From Bog-473 sp963711065 (GTDB lineage Bacteria > Actinomycetota > Acidimicrobiia > Acidimicrobiales > RAAP-2): DNA of 64,000 nt. Positions 8,182 to 17,465 of this stretch are shown in pieces. Below the pieces are notes generated by a model that saw nothing but the letters and a program-made list of their open reading frames with translations, searched no databases and was not told where the DNA came from. The DNA is taken from contig CAVQCO010000007.1 in the NCBI GenBank assembly GCA_963711065.1, forward strand, positions 310,001 through 374,000, read 5' to 3'. Both the position numbers and the translations under genes were made by a program. Numbering within the stretch: the stretch's first letter is position 1; the number at the start of each line of letters is the position of its first letter.

Positions 8182-9009
8182 TCAGTCGGTGAATTCGGGT
8201 AGGACGTCGCGGGCGAATTGCTCGACCTGGGCTCGTCCCGCCTCGGGCCAGCCACACACGAGATAGCCATAGCCGGCGGCGTGCCACTTCGCCGCGTGCT
8301 TGCGCGCCGTGTCGAGATCGTCCAGCGACAGTGAGCTCGCACGCATGATCGACGATGGGTCGCGTCCCGCCTCGGTCGCGAGCTGGTCGACGCGTGCATT
8401 GGCTTCCCGCAGGGAGTTGGGGCTTCCCCACGTGTGCCAGACGTCGGCAAATCGAGCGACGAGGGGCAGGGTCCGCCGCGGGCCACTGCCGCCGATCCAG
8501 ATCGGGGGATGCGGGCGCTGCACCGGCAGCGGACGAAGTCGTGCGTTGCGCAGCGACACGACGTTCCCCTCGTAGGACACGACCTCACCGGTGTAGAGCC
8601 GGTGCACGATCTCGAGCGCATCCTCGAGCAGCCCGAACCGCTCGGAGGTCGAGGGGAAGGGGATGCCCAGTTCGGTGTGCTCCTTTTCGAACCAAGCCGC
8701 ACCAAGTGAGAGCTCGAGCCTGCCGTGCGAAGCGTGATCGACGGTCAGGGCTTGGGCCGCGAGAATGGAAGGATGACGGTAGGTCACTCCGGTGACCAGC
8801 AGCCCGAGCCGGATCCGCGAAGTGACGCCGGTCAGCGCGGCGAGCGTCGTGACGCCGTCGAACGTCTCACCCGGTCCCTCGCCGTACATGGGTTGAAAGT
8901 GATCGAACCCCCAGGCACCGTCGAAGCCGAGGCCCTCGGCAAACTGGACCCGGCTCACCACCTCGTCCCAGGGCATCCGTTGCTGCGCGACATCCAGACC
9001 GAATCGCAT
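8182..9009 (-). CDS. LLM class F420-dependent oxidoreductase
   Basis: 275-residue luciferase-like TIM-barrel protein. The opening MRFGLDVAQ, the SRIRLGLLVTGVTYRHPSILA block (about 85-105), the LSLGAAWFEKEHTELGIPFPS block and the C-terminal WIGGSGPRRTLPLVARFADVW block are standard for this group. Actinobacterial members of this branch usually use coenzyme F420 rather than FMN; that assignment is by family. Convergent with the NTF2-like gene (4 bases between stops). It could reduce an enone or oxidise an alcohol in the local pathway; unproven. Confidence 0.88.
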   Translation of the reverse strand: MRFGLDVAQQRMPWDEVVSRVQFAEGLGFDGAWGFDHFQPMYGEGPGETFDGVTTLAALTGVTSRIRLGLLVTGVTYRHPSILAAQALTVDHASHGRLELSLGAAWFEKEHTELGIPFPSTSERFGLLEDALEIVHRLYTGEVVSYEGNVVSLRNARLRPLPVQRPHPPIWIGGSGPRRTLPLVARFADVWHTWGSPNSLREANARVDQLATEAGRDPSSIMRASSLSLDDLDTARKHAAKWHAAGYGYLVCGWPEAGRAQVEQFARDVLPEFTD

Positions 9010-9110
9010 CAGCGCAGCCTACGTGGGGCCCCGTCGGCGGCTGTCGTCCTGGGACGGTGCGGACGGCACAGCTCGAGGGTCGAGGGGACGGTCAGGCCAC
9101 CCACACCGGG

Positions 9111-9881
9111 TCACTCATCGAGCAGATCGGGTTGGACGGTCACGATCCACTCGTACAGAGGTTGGAACGACACCCATCCTGACTTCGGATGTCCGACCTG
9201 TCCCGCCGTCTTCTCCGCTTGGTCGGGGTCGATGAGCACCGGCCTTCCCGCGGCCTCTGCCAGCAATTGTGCCTGGCAGGTGCGCTCCATCGTGATGAAC
9301 CACCACGCCGCTTCGTCGACCGACGTCCGGCCGACCGTCAGCAGCCCGTGATTGGACAGGATGACGGCCTTTCGCCCTCCGAGGGCGTGCGCGATCCGCT
9401 TGCCCTCCTCGAGGTCCAGGACGACCCCGGTGTAGTCGTCGAAGACGGCGTGATCGCCATAGAAGACGCAGGAGTCCTGCGTCAGAGGGTCGAGGGGTCT
9501 GCGCAGCGAAGACCACGCCTTGCCGTACACCGAGTGCGCGTGGGCAGCTGCGATCACGTCGGGGCGCGCGGCATGGATCTGCGAATGGATGGCGAATGCA
9601 GCCGCGTTCACGGGCCAATTCCCGTCGACGACGTCGCCACGGTCGTTGACGAGGATGAGGTCCTTCACGCGGATCTGCTTGAAGTTCATGCCGAGGGGGT
9701 TGACCCAGAAGTGGTCGAGCAGCTCGGGATCCCGGGCGGTGATGTGACCGGCGACCCCCTCGTCGAAACCGAAGTGTCCGAACAAGCGGAAGGCGGCGGC
9801 GAGCCGCTGCTTCCGGTGTGTCCGTTCGTCGTCGACGTTGTCGAAGGAAGGGAACGTCGTCGGGAGACGGTCGGACGGCAT
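9111..9881 (-). CDS. class II aldolase/adducin family protein
   Basis: 256-residue zinc-dependent aldolase-fold protein. The metal-binding HAHS motif (H114, H116) and the later SNHGLLTVG segment (third His) are present, as is the N-terminal GHITARDP block that forms the substrate cradle. It resembles the stand-alone adducin-like group of about 250 residues found in catabolic clusters more than the fuculose-phosphate aldolases. Probably retro-aldol cleavage or decarboxylation of a hydroxy-keto intermediate. It is divergent from the large hydrolase gene across a 96-base gap. Confidence 0.88.
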   Translation of the reverse strand: MPSDRLPTTFPSFDNVDDERTHRKQRLAAAFRLFGHFGFDEGVAGHITARDPELLDHFWVNPLGMNFKQIRVKDLILVNDRGDVVDGNWPVNAAAFAIHSQIHAARPDVIAAAHAHSVYGKAWSSLRRPLDPLTQDSCVFYGDHAVFDDYTGVVLDLEEGKRIAHALGGRKAVILSNHGLLTVGRTSVDEAAWWFITMERTCQAQLLAEAAGRPVLIDPDQAEKTAGQVGHPKSGWVSFQPLYEWIVTVQPDLLDE

Positions 9882-9977
9882 TCGCCCATCCTAGGCGCCG
9901 GCATGGCGTCGCTCTCCCCTGACCAGGCGGTTGCCCGGGAGGGACGCGCCCTCTATGATGTAGAGGCCTGACTATAC

Positions 9978-12071
9978 GTGCTCAGGTCACGGGGAAGCTC
10001 AAGAGGGGAGGGAGGACCGGGTGCCGACGAGACGTGGCCGGCCGGTCGGGTGACGACGTTCACCGGCGGCTCCCCGGATCCGCTCTACGACGTCGCCTAC
10101 GTCGACGTGGACGAGTGGCGTGACGAGCCGGGCCGACATCGGTACGTCCACGGCGGCTTCGAGGGGACCGACGCGCGGTTCTCCTTCTACCTGCCACCGA
10201 CCGAGCGGTATCAGGGGCGGTTCTTCCAGCCGCTCATGCCCATTTCGGGGACCGAGCATGCCGCACCCTCGATCTTGGCGGGGATGATCGGCCGCACCAT
10301 CGAATTCGCCCATGCCAGCGGCGCGTACCTGGTCGAGTCGAACCAGGGGCGGACGGTGATGTTCCCGGGGGAGGATTCCACCATCGCCGGATACCGAGCC
10401 AGCGCGGCGACGGCGAGCTACTCACGCGTCCTCGCAGCGGAGATGTACGGCGAGCATCGTCCCTTCGGCTATGTGTACGGCGGCAGCGGCGGTGCCTTCA
10501 AGGCCATGAGCTGTTTCGAGAACCGCGTCGACGTGTGGGATGGTGCCGTGCCCTTCGTCCACGGCTCTCCCATCAGCATGCCGAATTTGTTCACCGTCCA
10601 GGCTCATGCCATCCGCATTCTTCGGGACAAGTTCCCGGCGATCGTCGACGCGCTGGATCCCGGCGGAAGCGGAGACATCTTCGACGGCTTGAACACCGAA
10701 GAGCGGCAGGCACTTGCCGAGGTCACCCGCATGGGTTTTCCACCCCGGGCATGGTTCGACGTGGAACGGATCGCGATGGGCTACACGGGAGTCTTCTCGA
10801 GCCTGATCGACAACATCGTGAAGTGGGATCCCGAGTATTTCGACGAATTCTGGAAGGTGCCGGGTTACCTGGGTGCGGACCCCACAGATTCGCTTGCGCA
10901 AGGTCGCGTGCAGCACGCGTCGAGCATCAGCAAGGTGGTGATGTCGGCCGAGGCGGCCGAGCTCGGCCTCCCGATGTCCATGTCCGCGATGTTCGGCGAT
11001 CACGAGTCCGAGATGCCCGCTGCGTTTCGGATCCAGAGTCTCCCCGACGGCAACCTGCAGGGGGCCAGCCTGATCATCAGGAGCGGGGAGGCGGCAGGGC
11101 ACGTCCTCTACATCACCGGAGTCGTCGGTGACCTCGTCATGACCGGATTCGGGGAGGCGCACTCCCAGGCGCTGAAGGACGTCAGGGCGGGAGACCAAGT
11201 CGAAATCGACAACAGCGTGTACCTCGCGACGCAGACGTACCACCGTCATCAGGTGCCCTCAGCGGAGTTCTCCGTGTGGGACCAGTTCCGGGCGAACGGT
11301 GCGCCCGTCTACCCGCAGCGCCAAGAGCTCATGGGGCCTCGTTTTGCCAGACAAGGGTCTGGCTCCATACAGACCGGGCGCTTCGCCGGGAAGATGATCG
11401 TGGTCGAGACGCTCATGGACGAGGCCGCCGTTCCCTGGCAGGCCGACTGGTATCGCACCCGGGTGCTGGACGCTCTCGGGCCCCGGATCGACGATTCGTA
11501 CCGGCTGTGGTTCGTCGACAACGCGATGCACACCGCACCGGTGAACCAACCGGGCGGGCCTCGTCCAGCCCGAACGACTCGGGTCGTGAGCTACGCGGGC
11601 GTGCTGCAGCAGGCACTCCGCGACCTGACCGCCTGGGCCGAGAGAGGGCTCGCTCCTCCCCCCAGCACGAATTACTCGGTCGTCGATGGCCAGGTGCAGG
11701 TGCCGCCGACCGCCAAGGATCGCCGGGGCATCCAACCGGTCGTCGACGTGCGTGCGAACGGCGCCGCACGTGCAGACGTCGGCGTCGGCGAGTCCGTCGA
11801 GTTCTCGGCGGAGATCGAGGTTCCGCCGGGAGCGGGAACCGTCGTGCACGCCGAATGGGACTTCGAAGGCGACGGCGATTTCCCCGTCGTCGAGGAGTTC
11901 GACGACACCGACTCGGCGTTCTCTGTGGTGAGGCTCACCACAAGGCACACGTTCTCCGAGCCCGGCACCTATTTCCCTGCCCTCCGTGCCACGTCACAAA
12001 GGGACGGCGACTCCAAGACGCCGTTCGCACGGGTGCAGAACCTCGGCCGGGTGCGCGTTGTGGTCCAGTAA
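9978..12071 (+). CDS. large alpha/beta hydrolase, tannase/feruloyl-esterase-like, with C-terminal PKD-like domain
   Basis: 697-residue protein. A nucleophile elbow GGSGG with Ser170 (YVYGGSGGAF) identifies a serine hydrolase; the surrounding pattern and the long insert before the C-terminal WFVDNAMH (probable catalytic His) resemble the tannase/feruloyl-esterase group. Residues about 590-690 form a beta-rich domain with AEWDFEGDGDFP and a closing GTYFPALRA, typical of a PKD/Ig-like fold. No signal peptide is evident. The start is uncertain: GTG 9978 gives the longest reading, GTG 10050 lies closer to the conserved region, and the best ribosome-binding site (GGGAGGGAGGA, about 10005-10016) serves an out-of-frame GTG at 10021 with 10 codons that ends on GTG 10050. 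Likely an esterase acting on a large ester substrate. Confidence 0.8.
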   Translation: MLRSRGSSRGEGGPGADETWPAGRVTTFTGGSPDPLYDVAYVDVDEWRDEPGRHRYVHGGFEGTDARFSFYLPPTERYQGRFFQPLMPISGTEHAAPSILAGMIGRTIEFAHASGAYLVESNQGRTVMFPGEDSTIAGYRASAATASYSRVLAAEMYGEHRPFGYVYGGSGGAFKAMSCFENRVDVWDGAVPFVHGSPISMPNLFTVQAHAIRILRDKFPAIVDALDPGGSGDIFDGLNTEERQALAEVTRMGFPPRAWFDVERIAMGYTGVFSSLIDNIVKWDPEYFDEFWKVPGYLGADPTDSLAQGRVQHASSISKVVMSAEAAELGLPMSMSAMFGDHESEMPAAFRIQSLPDGNLQGASLIIRSGEAAGHVLYITGVVGDLVMTGFGEAHSQALKDVRAGDQVEIDNSVYLATQTYHRHQVPSAEFSVWDQFRANGAPVYPQRQELMGPRFARQGSGSIQTGRFAGKMIVVETLMDEAAVPWQADWYRTRVLDALGPRIDDSYRLWFVDNAMHTAPVNQPGGPRPARTTRVVSYAGVLQQALRDLTAWAERGLAPPPSTNYSVVDGQVQVPPTAKDRRGIQPVVDVRANGAARADVGVGESVEFSAEIEVPPGAGTVVHAEWDFEGDGDFPVVEEFDDTDSAFSVVRLTTRHTFSEPGTYFPALRATSQRDGDSKTPFARVQNLGRVRVVVQ

Positions 12072-12088
12072 CCCCGGGGATCTCCGTC

Positions 12089-12727
12089 GTGGCTGACCTG
12101 ACCATGCAGCGGATCGCGCGCACCGCCCTCCAGGTGGCGGACGAGGGCGGTGCGTCGGGGTTCACCATGCGGGCGGTCGCCGAGGCACTCGGCGTGACGC
12201 CGATGGCCCTCTATCACCACGTCGAGGACAAGGCGGCCCTGGTCGCCGTGCTGGTCGATGCGGTGATCGCGGAGCGTGCCCTGCCACCTCCCACGGGATC
12301 CTGGCGGGACGACCTGTGGGAGATGGCGCGCTGGATGAGAGAGACGACGCTGGCGCATCCGGCGGTGGCCCGGTTGCGGAGCAGATACCGAGTATGGACG
12401 CCGTCCATCTTCCCGATGACCGAGCGCTGGCTGAGCATCTGGCAACAGAGCGGCCTCGAGCTCGACCGCGCCCTGCTCGCCGCGTCGGCGAGCAGCTCGG
12501 CCGTCATCGGGTTCGTCGACCAGGAGTTGGTCCTCCAGGAGTTGACGCTCCCGGATGACGCCGTGCTGAGCTCGTTTCCCAATGCACGGCTCTCCTTTCG
12601 CCTCGAGCGGGACGGCGCCAGGGAGTTCGAATTGGTCGTGCGCTCGGTCATCGACGGCGTGCACGCCCGCGTGGCGTCCGGCGAGGTCGACGCCCCGTGG
12701 CCGGCGACCGGCCGGCGGAGGTCGTAG
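12089..12727 (+). CDS. TetR/AcrR family transcriptional regulator
   Basis: 212-residue one-domain regulator: N-terminal helix-turn-helix (about 6-50) with GASGFTMRAVAEALGVTPMALYHHVEDKAAL, the classical TetR recognition helix pattern ending in LYHHV, and a TetR_C-type ligand domain. Start GTG 12089 has GGGGA 8 bases upstream; ATG 12104 would remove the first helix. It follows the large hydrolase by 17 bases. It is the only regulator in the catabolic island, so it is the natural candidate to bind the three repeats at 1051, 3421 and 6304. That link is inference. Confidence 0.9.
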   Translation: MADLTMQRIARTALQVADEGGASGFTMRAVAEALGVTPMALYHHVEDKAALVAVLVDAVIAERALPPPTGSWRDDLWEMARWMRETTLAHPAVARLRSRYRVWTPSIFPMTERWLSIWQQSGLELDRALLAASASSSAVIGFVDQELVLQELTLPDDAVLSSFPNARLSFRLERDGAREFELVVRSVIDGVHARVASGEVDAPWPATGRRRS

Positions 12728-12880
12728 CGCCGTGACGGGACTTCGACGATGCCACCCGAGCCGCGGTCCATTTGCGCACAGAAGTGCGTATTCTGCGCCG
12801 GTTCGACGGGCCTGTGCCGGGCGTCCTCTCGCAACGACGGCGATCACCATGTTCGGGCGAACCTCTCAGAAAGGGACACC

Positions 12881-14152
12881 ATGCGGAAGGCGATAGCGGC
12901 GTGGGCCGTGCTCGTGTTGTGGACGGCCGGGATCGCCCAGGTGGTCCTGACCGGAGGCGCGGACGCGTCCCCGGCCGGCCAGGGTGTGACACCCACGAGC
13001 ATCACGGTCGGTATCACGTATCCGGACGTGGCGGCGATCCGCACGGTCATCAACGTGGATCCCGGCAATTACGAGATCGCCTATACGACACTCATCAAGC
13101 AGATCAACGCGGCCGGCGGGATCAACGGTCGCAAGATCACACCCGTCTTCGCCACGGTCGATCCTCTGGGGACCGCCGGCGCGGCGACCGCCTGCACGCA
13201 GCTCACCGAGGACTCGAAGGTGTTCGCCGTGTTGGGGTTCTTTCAAGCGGTCGACACGGCGTGCTATGTGAACACCCATGACGTCCCGATCGTCGGCGCC
13301 TCGTTGAGCAGTGCCCAGGCGGCTCAGGCCTCGGCACCCTGGTTCAACAACCTGATATCCGACAGCGATCTCGTCCCCAAGGAAATGGCCCTCTTCAAGC
13401 AGGAGGGAGTCTTTGCGGGGAAGAAGATCGGGGTGGTGGGAACGTCGGCCGACCAAGCCGAGCTCAGCGTGGTCACGCCCGTGCTCCGAAGGTTGAAGGT
13501 GAACGTCGTCCAGACGGCGGTGAACAGCGTCCCGGACACCGATACCGTCGCGCAGGTCCAGGAGTACGGGGCCATTGCGCAGAAATTCCAATCGTCCGGA
13601 GTGGACGTGGTGGTGGCGGTGGGGAACTCGGGCAACGGTTGGCCGGCGTCGCTCCAGAGCAACCAGAGCGCGTACATGCCGAGACTCGTCGCGACCGACT
13701 ACACCGACTTGGATGCCTACGTGTCCAACAAGGCCGGCTACACGCAGTCGATCCTGAAGAATGCCATCACGGCGGGCGGGATACCTCCCGCCTCAATCTG
13801 GTGGAACGACCCCGCGATGAAACGCTGCATTGCTGCCATTCAGGCCGCAGAACCGACCGCGACCATCAACAACCCGGTGACTGCGACGGCGTCGACCCCG
13901 GTCACGTGGACGGCACCGCAAACGGCGTGCGTGCAGATGGCCCTGTTCGCCGACATCGTGAAGGCAGCTGGAAAGACGCTGAACAACCAGACGTTTGCGC
14001 ACGGTGGCGCCTCGCTGACCCACCTCACCCTTCCAGGTGGGGGTGGGACGTTCAATTTCAGCGCGGGGCACAACGACGGGGACGGGCCGGTGTTCGTCTA
14101 CCAGTGGAGCCCGACGAAGAACGTCCTGCAGCTGAAGACGACGGTGGGCTAG
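12881..14152 (+). CDS. ABC transporter substrate-binding protein (branched-chain amino acid type)
   Basis: 423-residue periplasmic-binding-protein type I (LivK-like) protein. It has an N-terminal Sec signal peptide (MRKAIAAWAVLVLW, cleavage probably near ADASP, residue about 30), then TPTSITVGITYPD, and NAAGGINGRKI, the usual family block. ATG 12881 is preceded by GAAAGGGA. No permease or ATPase genes follow; the next gene is on the other strand, so this is an orphan binding protein. In catabolic islands such orphans often bind the aromatic or terpenoid growth substrate, which would fit its position. It is convergent with the GGDEF-EAL gene. Confidence 0.9.
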   Translation: MRKAIAAWAVLVLWTAGIAQVVLTGGADASPAGQGVTPTSITVGITYPDVAAIRTVINVDPGNYEIAYTTLIKQINAAGGINGRKITPVFATVDPLGTAGAATACTQLTEDSKVFAVLGFFQAVDTACYVNTHDVPIVGASLSSAQAAQASAPWFNNLISDSDLVPKEMALFKQEGVFAGKKIGVVGTSADQAELSVVTPVLRRLKVNVVQTAVNSVPDTDTVAQVQEYGAIAQKFQSSGVDVVVAVGNSGNGWPASLQSNQSAYMPRLVATDYTDLDAYVSNKAGYTQSILKNAITAGGIPPASIWWNDPAMKRCIAAIQAAEPTATINNPVTATASTPVTWTAPQTACVQMALFADIVKAAGKTLNNQTFAHGGASLTHLTLPGGGGTFNFSAGHNDGDGPVFVYQWSPTKNVLQLKTTVG

Positions 14153-14170
14153 TACCGGCGTGTCGAACGT

Positions 14171-16669
14171 CTAGGCAGGCAGCGACTCGGGCTCGAGCTG
14201 TGCTCGCTGGAGGCGGGTCCCGTGGTGAGACGGGCGCGGTGACCGGAGCACCATCTCCATCGAGGCAGCGTCGAGTGGCGGGCCGAGGAGATACCCCTGG
14301 CCGAGATGGCATCCCAAGCGGCGCAGGACGTTGACCTGTGACGATCGCTCGATACCCTCGGCGATCGTGGTGTGGCCGAGCGCCTCGGCCATTCGGATGA
14401 TGGCATTGACGAGGGTGACGGACTCGTCGTCCTCGGACAGCGTGGCGACGAAGGATCGGTCGATCTTCAGGATGTCGATGGGGAGGCGCTGGAGATAGGC
14501 CAGTGACGAGTAGCCGGTGCCGAAATCGTCGATCGCGATCCGCAAGCCGAGCGCCTTGAGCGAGCGCAACTCGCGCACGGCGGCGTCGATGTCGTTCATC
14601 ATTGCGCTTTCGGTGATCTCGACGATCAAATTGGACGGATCGAACCCGCTCTCCGACAGGAGGATCCGGACCGCGCGGTCGACGCCCGCTTCTACCATGT
14701 CCCTCGCCGAGAGGTTGATGCTGACGGACGCATCCTTTGCGACCAATCCCTCCCGTTGCCAGCCGAGGACCTCGCCGCACGCCTTCGTCAGGACGAAACA
14801 ATCCACCGCGCCCATGAATCCGGCCTCCTCGGCGAAGGCGAGAAAGGCCTCCGGACGCAAGAGTCCCCTGGTCGGGTGCTGCCATCGCACTAGGGCTTCG
14901 AAGCCGACGATGGACTCGGCATTGAAGTCGACGATCGGCTGATAGTGCACCACGAGGTCCTCGTTGACCACCCCTTGGCGGAAGTCGGCCTCGAGTTCGA
15001 GCCGCTCCATCACGGTCGCGTGCATGCGGTCCCGGAACTCCTCGAAACGATCCTTTCCGTTCTCCTTCGCCATGTACATCGCAAGATCGGCGTCACGCAG
15101 CAGCTCTTCGCTGGAACATCCGGGCGTGCCGAACCGGATCCCGATGCTCACCGTGGCGACGACCTCCTTCGATCCGAGCGAGACGGGATGGCGGAGTGCG
15201 CTCAGGATGCTCTCGGCAACCTGAGCGGCCTCCGCGTGGTCACCCAAGTCCTCAATCAGGACCGCGAACTCGTCCCCACCCATGCGCGCCACGGTGTCAC
15301 TGTTTCGCATGCACCCCGCCAGGATCTCGGAGACGATGCCCAGCAGCAAGTCACCCCTGGAATGTCCGAGGCTGTCGTTGACCGTCTTGAAGTTGTCCAC
15401 GTCGAGGAACAGGACGGCCAACTGGAGCCCGGATGTCTCCAGACGGGCGACGGCATGGTTGAGTCGATCCCGGAACAGCGCCTTGTTGGCCAGTCCGGTC
15501 AGCGCGTCGTGAAATGCCTGATGCGCCAACTCGGCTTCGAGGCGGGTTCGCTCGGTGACGTCTCTGAAGCTCCACACGCGACCGACAACGGTTCCCTCGA
15601 CGAGTTGCGGTCTCGAATAGCGCTCGAAGACCCGGCCATCGCGGAAGTCGATGATGTCGTTGCTCTCGGACTCCGGTCGGGTGTAGAGCTCCTCGACCTT
15701 CGCGATGAAGTCGTGCGGATGGGCCAGTTGATCGAGCACGAACGAGATGGCCTCGGCGTCGTTTCTCGAGGCAAGGAGGCGATCGGGGATCCGCCACATC
15801 TCGGCAAATCGATCGTTGAACCCCGTGATCTTGCCCTCGGTGTCGACGACCAGGATCCCGTCTGCCGTGGAGTCGAGGGTCGCCTGGAGGAGGGACAAGG
15901 TGCTGCGGAGCTCACGGTCCTTGGTGGCCCGCTCCGAGACGTCGTGCGCCGTCACGACGAGTCCTCCCACCGTCGGGTCCTCGACGAGGTTGACGAGCGT
16001 GAGTTCGAAGGGAACGACATCGTCGCTGTCGTGCCTGCGCAGGAGCACCTCGACGACCTCCGGCGCGGTGGCCGTGGCTCCCTTCAATGCGCGGTAGATC
16101 GCCCCGGTCAATTTCGGGCGATCCTCCTCGACCACGAGGTCGGAGAGCGGCTCGTTCTCGACCAGCTCGGGATCGTGGCCGAGCATCCGGGTCAGCGCTC
16201 CCGAGGCGGAGTTCACGTGGCCGCTCGGCGACACGAGCATGGTGATGGTGGCTGAGTTGTGCACGAGCATCCGGAACATGGCGATCTCGTCCCGCGCGAC
16301 CTCGAACCGACGACGTGCGGTGAGATCGCGGATGCAGAAGAGCAGTGCCCCCTCCGCGAACCAGTTGACCGGGGTTCCGATGAGCTCGAAGAGCCGCCAG
16401 CCCGACGGCGTCTTGAGACGGAGTTCGATCGCGTTCCCGATCCGCTTCCCTCGGATGGTGGACAGAGAGCGTGCCGCGAGCTCCAGGTCGTCGGGGTGCA
16501 GGAAGGAGAGAGCCGATGTACCGATGCCCTCGTCGAGGCTCAGACCGAACTGGCGCTCTGCCAGAGAATTGGCCCAGATCACGTTTGCGTCCGAGTCCAG
16601 CACGACGACGAGGTCCGGGAAGTCCGCCAACAACCTCCCGAGCTGCGATGCCGCGATCGTCACCGCCAT
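14171..16669 (-). CDS. PAS-domain diguanylate cyclase/phosphodiesterase (PAS-PAS-PAS-GGDEF-EAL)
   Basis: 832-residue soluble c-di-GMP protein with no membrane helix. Three PAS-like segments occupy roughly residues 10-380. The GGDEF domain has an intact MGGDEF and, five residues before it, an RNSD inhibitory I-site. The EAL domain has intact EALVRW, a NLSARD block and DDFGTGYSSL, so both synthesis and breakdown of c-di-GMP are possible. Start ATG 16669 follows GGAGAAGGGGG; an upstream GTG (16693) is weaker. It stands alone between the binding-protein gene and two small genes. Confidence 0.93.
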   Translation of the reverse strand: MAVTIAASQLGRLLADFPDLVVVLDSDANVIWANSLAERQFGLSLDEGIGTSALSFLHPDDLELAARSLSTIRGKRIGNAIELRLKTPSGWRLFELIGTPVNWFAEGALLFCIRDLTARRRFEVARDEIAMFRMLVHNSATITMLVSPSGHVNSASGALTRMLGHDPELVENEPLSDLVVEEDRPKLTGAIYRALKGATATAPEVVEVLLRRHDSDDVVPFELTLVNLVEDPTVGGLVVTAHDVSERATKDRELRSTLSLLQATLDSTADGILVVDTEGKITGFNDRFAEMWRIPDRLLASRNDAEAISFVLDQLAHPHDFIAKVEELYTRPESESNDIIDFRDGRVFERYSRPQLVEGTVVGRVWSFRDVTERTRLEAELAHQAFHDALTGLANKALFRDRLNHAVARLETSGLQLAVLFLDVDNFKTVNDSLGHSRGDLLLGIVSEILAGCMRNSDTVARMGGDEFAVLIEDLGDHAEAAQVAESILSALRHPVSLGSKEVVATVSIGIRFGTPGCSSEELLRDADLAMYMAKENGKDRFEEFRDRMHATVMERLELEADFRQGVVNEDLVVHYQPIVDFNAESIVGFEALVRWQHPTRGLLRPEAFLAFAEEAGFMGAVDCFVLTKACGEVLGWQREGLVAKDASVSINLSARDMVEAGVDRAVRILLSESGFDPSNLIVEITESAMMNDIDAAVRELRSLKALGLRIAIDDFGTGYSSLAYLQRLPIDILKIDRSFVATLSEDDESVTLVNAIIRMAEALGHTTIAEGIERSSQVNVLRRLGCHLGQGYLLGPPLDAASMEMVLRSPRPSHHGTRLQRAQLEPESLPA

Positions 16670-16886
16670 CCCCCTTCTCCCGGATCCTGCCACCAGCCGA
16701 ACGCGCCATGTGCCGATGGTGATGGTCTTATCGGCCGCCAGTGGCTCACAACTGAGCGGGTGTCATCGGGCTCTCCATGGCCGGCCGGCAACGGGAACAG
16801 GGCGCTTCGGCGCCCGGCACCGAGACTGCAACCGAAATTGCGCCGTGCGTTGTGCGGGAGCTCCGCCCGGCGCCCGGACGGCACCC

Positions 16887-17090
16887 CTACCTCCTCGGCC
16901 CGAGCCCCATGGCCCGGACGAAGCGGTTGATCTGGCGGTTCCCCTGGCGGTAGATCACGCGCCGTGCTTCGCGATGTGCCGCGCCCCCCGCGGCGCCCGA
17001 GAGGCCGCCGCGCGTGTAGCCGTGCTCGACCGCCTCGATGTTCCCGAGGTCGCGGGCCAGTCGATAGAGCTGAGACCGCGTCGTGCTCAC
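16887..17090 (-). CDS. small conserved-looking hypothetical protein (67 residues)
   Basis: Basic, Gly/Arg-rich small protein opening MSTTRSQLYRLARDLGNIEAVEHG and ending in a run of Arg. The N-terminal half is probably helical. Its ATG overlaps the stop of the preceding gene by four bases (17087-17090), so it is translationally coupled to it. No family recognised. The basic tail could contact nucleic acid or a membrane surface; that is only a possibility. Confidence 0.6.
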   Translation of the reverse strand: MSTTRSQLYRLARDLGNIEAVEHGYTRGGLSGAAGGAAHREARRVIYRQGNRQINRFVRAMGLGPRR

Positions 17091-17359
17091 GACGGCACCT
17101 CCTCCTTGACGGCCCGATCCGCCAGGATGATGCGTTCGACGATGCGCCGGAGCTCTCCGGCATCATCGGTCTCCTCGAGCAGGGCGAGATCGTAGGGAGC
17201 GACGCCGACGCAGCCCATCCCGTTGTCGTCGAACTCGGAGGCGCGCCAGGCCGACCATGCCGAGCCATCCGCGTCCTGCCCGTGCTCCTCCACCGCGTTG
17301 ACGAGGGCCACCAGCTCGATCCGACCGGTCGCATGGACGTCGTATTCGATGAAGAGCAC
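17087..17359 (-). CDS. small acidic hypothetical protein (90 residues)
   Basis: Acidic protein starting at GTG 17359, with AAGGAG upstream at good spacing. The sequence opens MLFIEYDVHATGRIELVALVNAVEEHG and ends in an acidic helix. It is first of a two-gene unit with the basic 67-residue protein, which suggests a pair acting together (acidic plus basic). It does not look like a known toxin-antitoxin family, and I would not call it one. Confidence 0.6.
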   Translation of the reverse strand: MLFIEYDVHATGRIELVALVNAVEEHGQDADGSAWSAWRASEFDDNGMGCVGVAPYDLALLEETDDAGELRRIVERIILADRAVKEEVPS

Positions 17360-17465
17360 AACCGTCTCCTTCCACGAACGTGGTCAGGATAGGAGATGGC
17401 GGCCGGCGGAGCTCAGGGGCCTGCGAAACGGCCCCGCCAGGGCCCCGCCCGTGCCCAGCCCGTGT

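Noticed and set aside
10021..10053. Ten-codon ORF behind a strong ribosome site
   Set aside because: Listed only as a start-site oddity of the large hydrolase; too short to call a gene.
16887..17359. Toxin-antitoxin pair
   Set aside because: Small overlapping acidic and basic proteins invite it, but neither resembles a known toxin or antitoxin and the order alone is not evidence.
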